Origin: Trebouxia sp. TZW2008
Lineage: Eukaryota; Chlorophyta; Trebouxiophyceae; Trebouxiales; Trebouxiaceae
Assembly (NCBI GenBank): GCA_002118135.1
Contig: BDIU01000205.1
Location: forward strand, 62,001 to 126,000
Length of the DNA: 64,000 nt
Reading direction: 5' to 3'
Shown here: positions 45,201 to 57,200 of the stretch, piece by piece
How the letters are laid out: every line of letters starts with the position of its first letter
Numbering within the stretch: position 1 is the stretch's first letter
Translations under genes and position numbers: made by a program
Notes under the pieces: model-generated
Seen by the model: the letters and a program-made list of their open reading frames with translations, nothing else
Told to the model about the DNA's origin: nothing
Database searches by the model: none

Positions 45201-48200
45201 AATATGTTTATGCACTCATTAGCCTTTTTGAAGGTTTCAACATTTGCATGCAGCCTTGAGTAACACTGCAAGACCATTGCATGAGTCTCAGATTGCATGT
45301 TGGTACCTCAGACTTGCTCAGCCCTTCTTCATCTTCAGGTTGAACCTCTGGTCCAGCCAGATCATCGGCTGAAAGCTTGTCCTGATCCTGCTTGGCCCCC
45401 TCCTGGGGGCCCCCTGAGGCCCTCCCGCGACCCCCCATGGTCAGCGGCCCACTGACTGACCGATCCAGCCTGTTGCCACCTGTCAGTGCTCGGCCGCTTG
45501 CACTCTTGCTTCCCTTCTTCTTCCTCTCGCTGTCTGCCCGCCTTAGAGCTCTCTGCCCTGGCTGGCCAGGGAGTTGAACCGCTGTGCTCTCTTTTTGCTT
45601 TGCCAGCTGGTGAAGATCTACAGTCATCCAGGACATGCGCGGTAGCTTCTTCTTGGCTTCATTATCCCTGCAGGAAGCACGGGATGGCAAAGAAGAATGC
45701 AGCACAGCACAGCACAGCACAGCACAGCACAGCACAGCACAGCACAGCACAGCACAGCACAGCACAGCCGCCACGATTCAAACTCACCCTGGCTTGATCA
45801 TACGAGGCGCGATGATAGGCTGAGGCACAACATTGTAGTGTTCCCCGTCATCACCCTGCCTGGTGTCATTTGCAAGCGCAATGGACTGAAGCGATGCAGC
45901 ATCATCATTGTCATCATCCATGCCATCATTGCCGCCATGAGACTGCTCTTCTTCTTCTTCTTGCTCTGCAGCCCAGAAGGGGCTAGTGAGGGGGGCTGGA
46001 GAGGATGCTGCCTGGGGTACAGACACAAGCGCAGCTCAGTCATGAACCAGAGCAGTGCGTGTCATCATTGCCGCCATGAGACTGCTACTCTTCTTCTTGC
46101 TCTGCAGCCAAGAAGAGACTGGTGGGGGGGACTGGGGACGATGCTGCCTGGATACAGAGTCACACACAGCTCAGTTCTGAAGAAGAATGGTGCACATCAT
46201 CCATGTAGTCATTGCGGCCACGAGACTGCTGCTCTTCTTCTTGTCTGGTGGGTAAAACTGGAGATGAGGCTACCTGGAGTACAGACAAATGCACAGCTCA
46301 ATGGAGAAGAAGAAGAATGGTGCACTGCATGACAAGGGGCTGGTGAAGGAGGCTGGAGGTAATGCTGCTTGACCATGACACTGCTCTTCTTCTTTCTTGC
46401 TCCTTCTGGGCTGGTGGGTAAAACTGGAGATGCTGCTACCTGGAGTACAGGCACATGCACAGCTCAATGAAGGAGAAGAAGAAGAATGGTGAACTGCATG
46501 ACAAGGGGCTGTCGAGGGGGGCTGGACGTAACGCTGCTTGGGGTGCAGACAGATGCACAGCTCAACGGACGAGAAAGAAAAGGGTAAGCTGCATGAGAAG
46601 GGGCTAGCTGGGGGGACTGCAACCCATGCATCGTCCAGAGAGTGCAATGCATGGGTTGCAGACAAATGCACATGGCTGAGCAGAAAAGAAAGAATGCGTG
46701 CTGCACAGAACCTTGCCACATGTAGCCTACGCGGGCATTACTAGCCTTTCTGCCAATGCCGCTCCAGGATGATATAATTGCCAGCTTAGGGTATGCAAAT
46801 TCATCATCACATGTTCTGCTGTTGAGCATTGACAAGTTTGGCTGAATGATATCGTGGTCAATTTTGTTAGCATGACTTACCCAACATATTCAGCAGTTTG
46901 CAGCCTACTGAGAGGGTGGCTAGACCACAGCAATTGTTCGAAAAAATTGATTTCAGTCCTTGCTGACCTGAGCATTTGCTGATGATCCAGCTGCATCATC
47001 TTCCTGAGCCTGCTGATTTTCAACATCAGGCAAATCCCCCTGGGGTGCGGGGGGCTGCCCCCCCTGACCCTCCTGCTGAGACTCAGATTCAGACTCAGGG
47101 ATGGTTGCTGGGCCCTGGGTTGCATTGGGGTCAGCATCAGGTTTGGGGTTAGGGTGGGGGTGGGGGTCTTGGGGTTTGGCGATGGATCTTCTTCGGCTGC
47201 CCTGAGATCTGAGACTGCGGTTTGACCTGAGACTGTATTGGTGCTGCATTGATGGGCGAGGCGCAAAAGCCTGGTTGCTTGACTGGCATGCTGACATTGG
47301 TGTGTCCTGCAGGCAGAATCCAATTGGGTTTTGTTTCTTCTTGGAAAAGCAAAACTAAGGAAGAAGAACGAAGATTCTGCAGCCAGACAGCCTGACTGTA
47401 CTGGTGCTCATTGAAGGGTGAGGTGCAAAAGCCCGACTGCGTGACTGGCGGTTTGACACCAGTGTCTCCTGCAGTTGGGGACAGGACTAAATCTCTGTCA
47501 CAGTTTGTTCTTTTGAGCGTAAATCGACATACAGAAGAAGCAGCAGAAGGAGGAAGAAGAAGGGCATGACAACCACATAGGATGCTTGCACCAGTGCTGT
47601 AATTACGCATGAGGTTTGACACCATGACACTGGACTGCCGTCCTGACAGTGGCGTCTCCTGCATATGGGGACATGGACGAGACTGTCAGCGCACTACCAG
47701 CCTATACCCTGATGGCCAGTAATCACCGGTCACGTGCGCCTACCCCAACCCGATGGTCATCAGCAAGACCAAGCACAACTCTATGCAATGCTGCGTATGA
47801 TAGGGAGGCTGCTCACAGGCTGAGGAATGCTGTAGCCCAGATCTTGCCCCAAATTGATTACCCAACAACCAACACAACGCCAGCTCTAAACTATAAAAAT
47901 CACAACATAGACACAGAGCTGTAGCGGCGTCACTGCATTCTTTCAGTGATTGCTGTGTTTGCTTTAAGGCTACAAATGCATAACTCAACAGAAAACGGGC
48001 AGTTCTCCTGGGAATGTTGACCAGGATCACAGATGCCAGTGCCTTCAGCCTATCAATCTTGACAATGTCATTGTCCTTAGGCCACCGTCGCGCTGTCACC
48101 AGTACAATGTGATCTCACAGCGACTATCTTGTTTGCTCAGTGCTTGATGCCAAGAACATAGAGGCAGAAAAGGATAATCTACCTGGAAATGATGACCAGG

Positions 48201-51200
48201 ATCCAAGATGACAGTGCCTTCAGTCAGTTCGGCTCGGCAACTGTCTTTATCCTCCATTACACTGTCATCATTACAGCGCAATCTTTCAGTGGCCTCTTGA
48301 TGTGCTCAGTACTGAGCAAATACTAGTGCTTGGCAAAGTCTGCCATGGAGATCAGAGCACAGAGGCAAAAAAGGGGCAAGGGCCAGTCACCTAGGAATGA
48401 TGACCAGGATCAAAGATGCCAATGCCTTCAGCCTGTTCATCTTCAGCACTGTCTTTGTCCTCCCGCATGAATGGTACATCTTCAGCGAACTAGTTGTTCT
48501 GGGGCTATGTTTGCTCAGTGGATTCACGACAAAATTATGAAGGCAAATTAAGGCAAAAAAAGGACAACTCACCTGAGAATGATGGCCAGGATCAAAGATG
48601 CCAGTGCCTTCAGCCTGTTCATCTCCGCTGCTGTCTTTGTCCTCCCGCATGAATGGCACGTCCTGGGCAAACTGGTTGTTCTGGTGCTGTGTCATCACTT
48701 TTTGCATGTCTCCTTTGCCAATCACTGTGCCGGTGCTCAGTCGGCCTGCAAACATCAAATATATAGCATGACAGAGCCTGTGCTGCATGGAAATGATCTG
48801 TTCTGCTGTGTCTTCACCTGCTGCATGCCTCCTTTGCCGATCACAGTGCCGGTGCTCAGTCGACCTGCAATTAGCAGATCTTAAAAACTCACAGGGGGCA
48901 ACCTGAAAGATGTGGAGTGGCAACAGTGTACCTGAACATTTGACAGTATGCACAGAAAGCTAGCAAGGTCTTGTCATCACGATGTCATTGCATCATCTAC
49001 AAAAACATGACTAAAATTTCGTGGATTGAAGACAACATGCACAGAGAGTCAGCACTTTGGTGTCATGCATATGCACATTGCATATCTTGATGTCCATGAT
49101 GATCATAGGCATCAGTACCTTCACCCATTTCACGCAACATTGCTTTGCATGGATATTGTGTGCATGTGTCTATGCCCATTGTGTTCTGAAGGCATCATAG
49201 AAATGCCAAAGATTAAAGTAATTTTGCATGGCATGCTTTTGTGACTCAAAAGGGTTTCTTGGACTTACTGGAGGGTGCATTGGAGTGAGCCTGGGGCGTC
49301 CTGGGCGCCTCTTCATCTTCATCACTGTCACTGCCCAAAGGGTCCACTTGCCTGAACAGGCACAATCGGTCATGCTTTAGTCAATGATGACTTGAGACTG
49401 GCTCTTCGGCTTTGTCACTGTCACTGCGCAAAGGTTCCCTTGCCTGAAGAGGCAAACCATCAACAGTGACATTGAGCAAGCAGTGAGTCAGCACTGAGTA
49501 AGCAGTAAGCAGTAAGCATGGGGCGTCATAGGCGCCTCTTGATCTTCGTCACTGTCTTTGCCCAAGGTGTTCACTTGCCTAAATAGGCAAATCATCAACA
49601 GTCACATTGAGTAAGCAATGAGTCAGCATTGGGTAAGCAGTAAGCGTGAGGCGTCTTGGGCATCTCTTCCTCTTTGTCACTGTCACTGCCCAAAGGGTCC
49701 GCTTGCCTAAACAGGCAAACCAACAACAGCCAAATTGAGTAAGCAGTGAGTCAGCATTTTGTAAGTACTGAGCCTGGGGCGTCCTGGGCGCCTCTTCATC
49801 TTCATCACTGTCACTGCCCAGGGGGTCTGCTGGCCTGAGAAGGCACAATTAGAATATGAGAGTAACCCTTCATCTTCATCAGTGTCGCCGCCCAAAAAGT
49901 CCACTTGCCTGAGCAGGCAATGCTCAGACATTGACTCAACATGGAGTCACCAGTGAACTGACACTGGACAGTGACAAAATAGAGCATCTTATTGCCTGAA
50001 AAAGCAAATCAACCACAATTGAAATAAGCAACACAATAGTGAGTTGACTGTGAGTTGGCAAGGACTATGAGAGGGTCAACAGAAGGTGTTGTTGCCTGAA
50101 TAGGCACATCAGCAACAAACACTGTGACTCAAGCGTCAGTCATTGAACAGTCACTGACAATCACTGCTGAGTGACTGTTGAAAGATTTGATCTTACCTGT
50201 CAGCTGAAGCACTGCCATTCAATCTGGAGGGCTGTTCAGATCGGCCCTGCTGAGAAGAGCCCTGGCGCTGGCCAGCTTCCAAGTCCACCTCCTGTATGTC
50301 CTCCAGCCGGCCGTTGCCCTGCTGCTCTTCTTGAGCCCTGTGCTCTTCTTCACCGCTCAAGAGGGGCTCAGCCAGCTCATCTCGCCGCTGAGTCTCGCTG
50401 TCAGATTCCTGGCTGGTCACTAAGCCAAAGCAGGCTTTCTTGAACACGTTGGCTGCCTTCCTGAATTTGCCTGGACCCCTGTCGCTGCAAAGACAGACAT
50501 TTCTGTGCATACAGGCGTTCACAAATGTTACAACACGCAGTGGTGAGAACAGCAAGTTGTAAATTTTACTACTTTACTACTTTCGTCAATAAAAGGGTTA
50601 CAGCTCACACATCATTTCACAGTTGAGGAAACAAGTGGGGCGTCTGTGCATGCATGCAAGCATGCCATTGTGTGTGGGGAGTGCTGGTAGCAAGTAAGCT
50701 AACAACCCATTTGCTTCGGGCCTCATTTGTAATGCAAATGTCAGACTGTTGCTGATCTAGCAGCTCAGGGTTAGTCTGCTGCACCTCAGGGTTCTGTTGC
50801 ACCCATAAGCTATCCTTACCTGTCTGGAGGGCTGGGAATGCCATCAGGGTGTGTAAACTGTGGCATTGCATGCAGCTTGTGGCAGATTCAAGCAGCTTAG
50901 GGTTTCTCGCTGTTGATAAGGGTTTTAATGCACCCATAAGCTGGCACTACCTGTCTTGAGGAGTGGGGATGCCGTCAGGGTGGGCAAATTGGTGAAGGCT
51001 GTCGCTCATGTCCACAAACTCCTCCACTGCTTGCCAGTCAACCCCTGCACACGAACGCAGACAATCCTCAGTCTACATCTGCATTTTGACCACGGAGGCT
51101 TGGGCGCCCCCTAGGGATTGTGTTGTTAGGCTCTTGATCCCAGGTGTGATATACAGTCAGCTTTTGCGGTATCATGTCACCAAGCTGAGTTAAGCCAGTT

Positions 51201-54200
51201 AAGCTTTGGTGCCTCTTGAGTAGTTCCACTGCCTGCCAGTCTACCACTGCACACACACAGAGACAGATCTCAGGCTGCAACAGCAGCAGCGCTGATAGTG
51301 CCTTTTGGTTCAAGCACATGTACAGTTTGCTTCACTTACATGATCAAGCTGACTGATGCAGCAAGCTTTGCTACACTACTGTGTCCAACCACAACTTGTT
51401 GAACAATCAAACTTCGGCTGCTGTCCCCTTATCATCCCTTCCCAGGGCCTTTAGTTTGTCAGCTTTCTTTGCATGAGCTGTTTGAGTTCATCCATTTTGC
51501 TGAAAGGTTTGGCAGCCTGTGACACTGATAATTTTGGCCCAAAGTTACCCCAAAGCGCCTAGGTGACCAATGATTAAGAGCAAATGAAGCCCTCTTGCAA
51601 AGATACTACACACAACTTTGATGCATAATGTTACAGCCCTTCCCTCTGAGCATCTTGTCTTCATTGTTTTTGAGCTCAGTCACAGCGTTCTGGGCGTATC
51701 TGGTGAATTTTCTAACCGCTTTGGCCAGCTTGTGAACAGACTTGGTTGCTCAAAGACAGTCGCTTGGTGACTATACGTACCTAGCAAGGCCCTTTGAGCC
51801 CAACTAGCATGCATTATTATGTATGTATGTGTGTATGTATGCTTTGGCCCTTTTCCTACTTGGGCGTAAAAGCGTCCAAAACTAGGCAAAACTCTTACTG
51901 AATATGCTGTTTGTATGCTGATACAGGGTTCATGTTTCTTCTGACACAGGCTCACCTCTGTGCATCATGACTCTTGAGCTCAGTTGCGACATTCCGGGTG
52001 TGTCTGGTGAATCTAACCGCTTTGGCTCTGATCTTGCTTGAGCTCAAAAGTGCGCAAGAGTCTCCCAAAACGCACACATTGCCAAAACTTGTGCAAGCAT
52101 TGCTTTCTGCAAATCTGTCTGTGCACATTGTTGCGTTTTCTCACCTCTCAGCATCTCATCTTCATCATTCTTGAGCTTAGCCACAGCATTCTGGGTGTAT
52201 CTTAGAAACGCTCTAGCCGCTTTGGCTCTAATCTTAGCTTTCACAGAAATGCCAGAAACGCCCAAAGATGGTCAGAAACATGCAAACATCCTCTTGAGAA
52301 AAGTGATTTGCTCAGGGACACCGCTTGTTTTCATGAAATTTACCTCTAAGCATCTCGTCTTCATCGTTTCTGAGCTCAGTCACAGCATTCTGGGTGTATC
52401 TGGTGAATGCTCTAGCCGCTTTGGCTCTGATCTTGGCTTTCACTGGTGAGACTTCAGTCAAGCCGGTCCACTTGAGTAGCAAAGGGATCAAAGGTGCGTT
52501 TACCAACAGTGTCAGCACAACAACACCGGCAGTCCATAGAGACATCTGCATGGCAGGTAAGCCACATCAGAAGTTTCGTGTGTTTGAAAGCGTCTGCTGT
52601 CCCCTTTTTCATGTTGCTTTGAGCATATTTGGTAAAGCCTGTCCACTTGAGTAGCAAAGGGATCAAAGACAAACTCACTATTAGTGTCAGCACCACAACA
52701 CCGGCAGTCCATAGAGACATCTGCATGGCAAGCAACGTCTGGTTCTCCCCGTTCTTGAACAATTTGATCAGTTTTGCACATCCTGGTGAAACCTGAGTGA
52801 GGCCAGTCCACTTGAGTAGCAAAGGGATCATAGGCGCTTTCATCAATAGCGTCAAGACCGCAATCTTGGCTGTCCATAGAAACATCTGCATGGCAGGCGA
52901 TGTCAGGTTCTTCTTGTCCTAATCAGTTCGATCTTTTTTGCACATCCCCCTCCCATCTGGTGCCCAGCTTCAAAGTAGGGAAAGCACAAGAAAAGGCAAC
53001 ACTTTGGTCAGGCCAGTTCAATTGAGTAGCAAAGGGATGAAAGGTGCATTGACCAGCAGCTTCAGCATTACTGCTCCCGCAGTCCACAAGGACGTTTGCA
53101 CAGCGAGCAAACTACTTTTGAGATGAATTCTGTGTTTGTCCAAAGTGTCTTTGGTCAGCCAACAATTATGCAGCCTGAGCTATTTGCAGCATGTCTTTGA
53201 AATTTTGCAGCTTGCCCTGTTGGATGACCACAATCCGAGCCAAGATAAGAGAGACCGCCCTTCTCAAGTCCTCAAAGGTAATGAACAGAATGACTGACAT
53301 TCCTGTTGGTCAATCGTTGGACATCTTCACTATTCAGTACTCGCAAGTGAGGAAAAGAACATACCTGAGCTGTTTGCAGCATGTCTTTTGACTTTTGCAG
53401 CTGATCTTGTTGAGTGACCAGCATCTGACCCCCGATGAGGGAGACTTGCCCCCCTCAAAAGTTTGTGATCCGGGTTTGAGACGGACCCCACTATGATACA
53501 ACTGACTGATGTTCTCTATGCCTTGAATGCAAGACAACTTGCCTGAGCTATTTGCAGCATGTCTGTGGACTTCTGAAGCTGGTCCTTTTGGTGATCAGCA
53601 TGTGAGCCAAGATGTCTGTGTTGCTGCTGGACCACCGTGTTTACTGAATTGTGTTCGTGCAGAGAACTTGTGCGTTGACTGTCTGAATGCCAAGGGATGT
53701 ACCTGAGCTGTTTGCAGCATGTCTTTGGACTTTTGCAGTTGGTCTTGTTGTGTGACCAGCATCTGAGCCAGGATGAGGGACACTGCCCCCCTCAAACCCC
53801 CAAAGGTGGTGAAAAGGATGACTGGCCCTGGCAGATGAGCATCTGCCAGCTTGAACATAGGGTTGAACATTGCAATCAGGACTCCTGCGACAGGAATCAC
53901 GGTTACCACATTGAATGCAGTAGCCAAGACTGATTTTGGGGTCCTTCATGGACCCTTCAACCTAAGATAAGCCTTCTCTGGACCAGGTCTGACCCCAAAG
54001 GTGAACATGATGGCTGGCCCTGGCCCAAGAGCATTTGCCAGCTTGGACATAGGGTTGAACATTGCTATCAGAACCCCTGTATGCAAAGCAATCACCACAG
54101 TAAATGCAACAGCCAAGATTTATGTCAAATACCGCAATACAAGCCTTTCTTGCCTCAAGATAAGCCCTTTTTGACCCCAAGATAAGCCTTTTTGACCATT

Positions 54201-57200
54201 CTTTTTGCCCCAAAGACGGGGAAACAGATGCCTTGATCAATATCAATGCTCAAGCTGGCAGATGAGCATGTGCCAAGGCCAATCAGCCTGTGCATTTTTT
54301 TAAGGGTCAAAGAAATGCTAAAAGACGTGCAGAAGATGACTGGCCCTGGCAGATGAGCATCTGCCATCCTGAACATAGGGTTGAATATTGCAATGAGGAC
54401 GCCCTAAATGTAAGGCAGTGCCAATGTTCAGTGCCGCTCTCAGAGAGAAAACTCAGCTGCTCAAAGCCAAACATTGGCCATCAAACACTGCCAATGGCAA
54501 AGTGAACATGCAAAGTAGTGCTGGCGTAGGTGAGCAGCCCAGACTGAATATGTTTTATCATTGGCCATCGAACTGGCAATCAAACAGGCTTGAACACCAT
54601 CCAGCAGACAAGCTGTGTGTCATGAAGCACACATTTTACAACAAACATGACAATGAAGATCAGGCTAAGTGACCCAAGCCATTCAAGCAAGCCCAAGCAC
54701 TATGTAACAGGCAAGCTGTGTGTCATGAGTTGTACCTGGCACAGTGAACATGACAGAGAAGGTGACCAAAAGACTCTGGGTGATGTCAGACCAGCAAACA
54801 CGCTTGAACAGTATACAGCAGGCAGGTATAACACACACTGTGTAAATGATCACACCTCGCACGATGAACATGACGATGAAGATGACCGGAAGGCGCCAGA
54901 AGGTGAGAGCCACTGTCTTGATTGCAAATTGCTCCACGTCGTACAGCTCCTGTAATCAAACAAGAAAATGTCTCAGAACAGACAAAAACAGGTGCAGACG
55001 AGGAGTATGAATAAGAGGAGCAGCAAAACATGAGGGTCACTGTCTTGGTAGCAAACTGCTGAAAGTCACACAGCTCCTATGACAAGCGAGCCATGAGCAA
55101 AAAGAATCACACGGCAAGGTGCTGAGGTCATACAAACTCTGCAAGGCAAGGGCAACAAACAGAAACACTGGAGCATGAGAGTCTGCAAGGGAAGGAGAGG
55201 AACGGTGGCTACCACAGGGACAATGGTCCCAACAGCAAAACTGCTTGATGACCCACAGCTGCTTTGAAGCCATGGCCATGACTACGCACAGAGAAGAAGA
55301 AGGGCTTGGTATGCTTGCAGTCTAGTCTAACATCAAAAACCTCAGCAATAACAGTGCCACTCTTGTTGGCTATTGCTTTTTTCACCTTAGCAGAGCGTAA
55401 AGTCATGGCTTCTATGCAATGCCTGTGGAGAGGAAAAGGAAGCAAAGGCTTATGAACAACAACAGCAGCACTGCGGATGAGTCACAGGAACTGTCAACAC
55501 CTTGATGACTAACCTGAGCAGACCTGACAACAAATGTCATGCTTGGAGATGCAGAGAAGAAGAAGGCCACAGACTGAAAGCAGCCAGATGACTCACCTGG
55601 GCAGACCTGACAAAGAAATTGACGCTGGAAACCCCAGAGAAGAAGAAAACCATGCCAGTGACGGCAAATCCGACAGTGTCCCAGAAATCATCAAAGATTC
55701 CAGATTCTGCAACTTTTGGTGAAAGACCCCATTTGGCTGTTGCACTGCCATACAGACCAAACACCACCACGGCTATGACGCCACTCACTTGTGCTGCACA
55801 CACCAAAGACGCTGTGCCAATCATGATACCGCTGATATCAACTGACAGCCAAAGAGAGTGTTTCATGCGTCATTAGATACATTTGACTGTTGCACTGCCG
55901 TATAGACCAAACACCACCACTGCTATGACTCCACTCACTTGGGCTGCGTGCACCAAAGACACTGTGTCAAACACATACATGCAGAAGAAGAAGACCATGC
56001 CAGTGACGGCAAAGCCAACAATGTCCCCAGCATCAAAGATTCCAGATTCTGCTACTATTGGAGACAGGCCCCATCTGGCTGTTGCACTGCCGTACAGACC
56101 AAACACCACCACTGCTGACACCCCATTCACTTGTGCTGCACATCTGAAACAGTGTGCAAACAGCATGACAACACTTTTCACTGTGGCACTGCCAACAGGG
56201 CCAGACACTGACGGTGCTACAAGCCCACTCACTTGGGTTGCACGCATCCAGAACACTGTGTCTCACACCAGAACATATACTGAGCTGCTGTTGGGTGTCC
56301 ATGTAACAGGCCAAACAAAGCAAATGACACATGACAATGTGAACTTGTCTGTTGCACATTAACTTTGGTCTGATGCCCCAAGCAAATGGAGTCATAGCAG
56401 TGGTGAAATTTAGTCTGTATGGAAATGCAACAGCCACATGTGCAGTGTCATACGCGACACATTGGCTCATGTACAAGACCCTGTTGCATTGCTTCAGAGG
56501 ACCAAACATCACCACTGTTATGAGACCGCTCCCTTGTTCTATACACATGAAAGACAGTGTGTCGTACATGAGCCGACGTTTGACACTGTACATGTGGCTG
56601 TTGCACTTCCATGCAGATTGAATTTCACCACTGCTATGACTCCATTTGCTTGGGCATGAGACCAAAGACAATGTGCACAGACCAAAGTGACCACGTACAC
56701 ATTGCAAGCAGAGAGTTGCGTTACGTACAAAAGGCTATTACAGAAAATCTGTGGACATGAACATTGCAAACCCTCACCTGGTGCATTAGCTAGGTAGAAA
56801 GCCAGGTAGGCCATTGCGACAGTAAGCGCCATCTCCTCAGGCGCTTTAGCTCCTCTGGACCTCAGCAGGCTCAGCAGCCACTTAGTCACCCACCCACAGG
56901 CAAATCCAATTGCAAAACCCCCTGAAGCAAAGGTTAGGAAGCGTAAGAAAGGGTTACTGTTGACAGGCAGGGGCATGCTTTTGCTCTGCAGCAAATTTGA
57001 TACAGGATGTTGGCCCTTGCTTCCAAAGGACCGGTTTCATGGGCTGCAGATGTTTTTCATGATCAATAGATATGCAACATTAGCAGCCAAAGTCCAGTTG
57101 AGGCGAGACCAGGGGAGGGAGCTTGGGTGGATTACTGGGTGGTAGCAATTACCTGCTGTGAGACGGCAGATCTGGTATAGGATGTTGGCACCTTCTTCCA

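Noticed and set aside
45699..45768. Regular repeats that might suggest a CRISPR array.
   Set aside because: Pure pentamer microsatellite without spacers, in a eukaryotic intron.
51645..53100. Reading the repeated membrane-segment frames as extra transmembrane helices of one protein.
   Set aside because: Each extra copy lacks one splice site and includes them would break phase or repeat the same helix; they are echoes, not domains.
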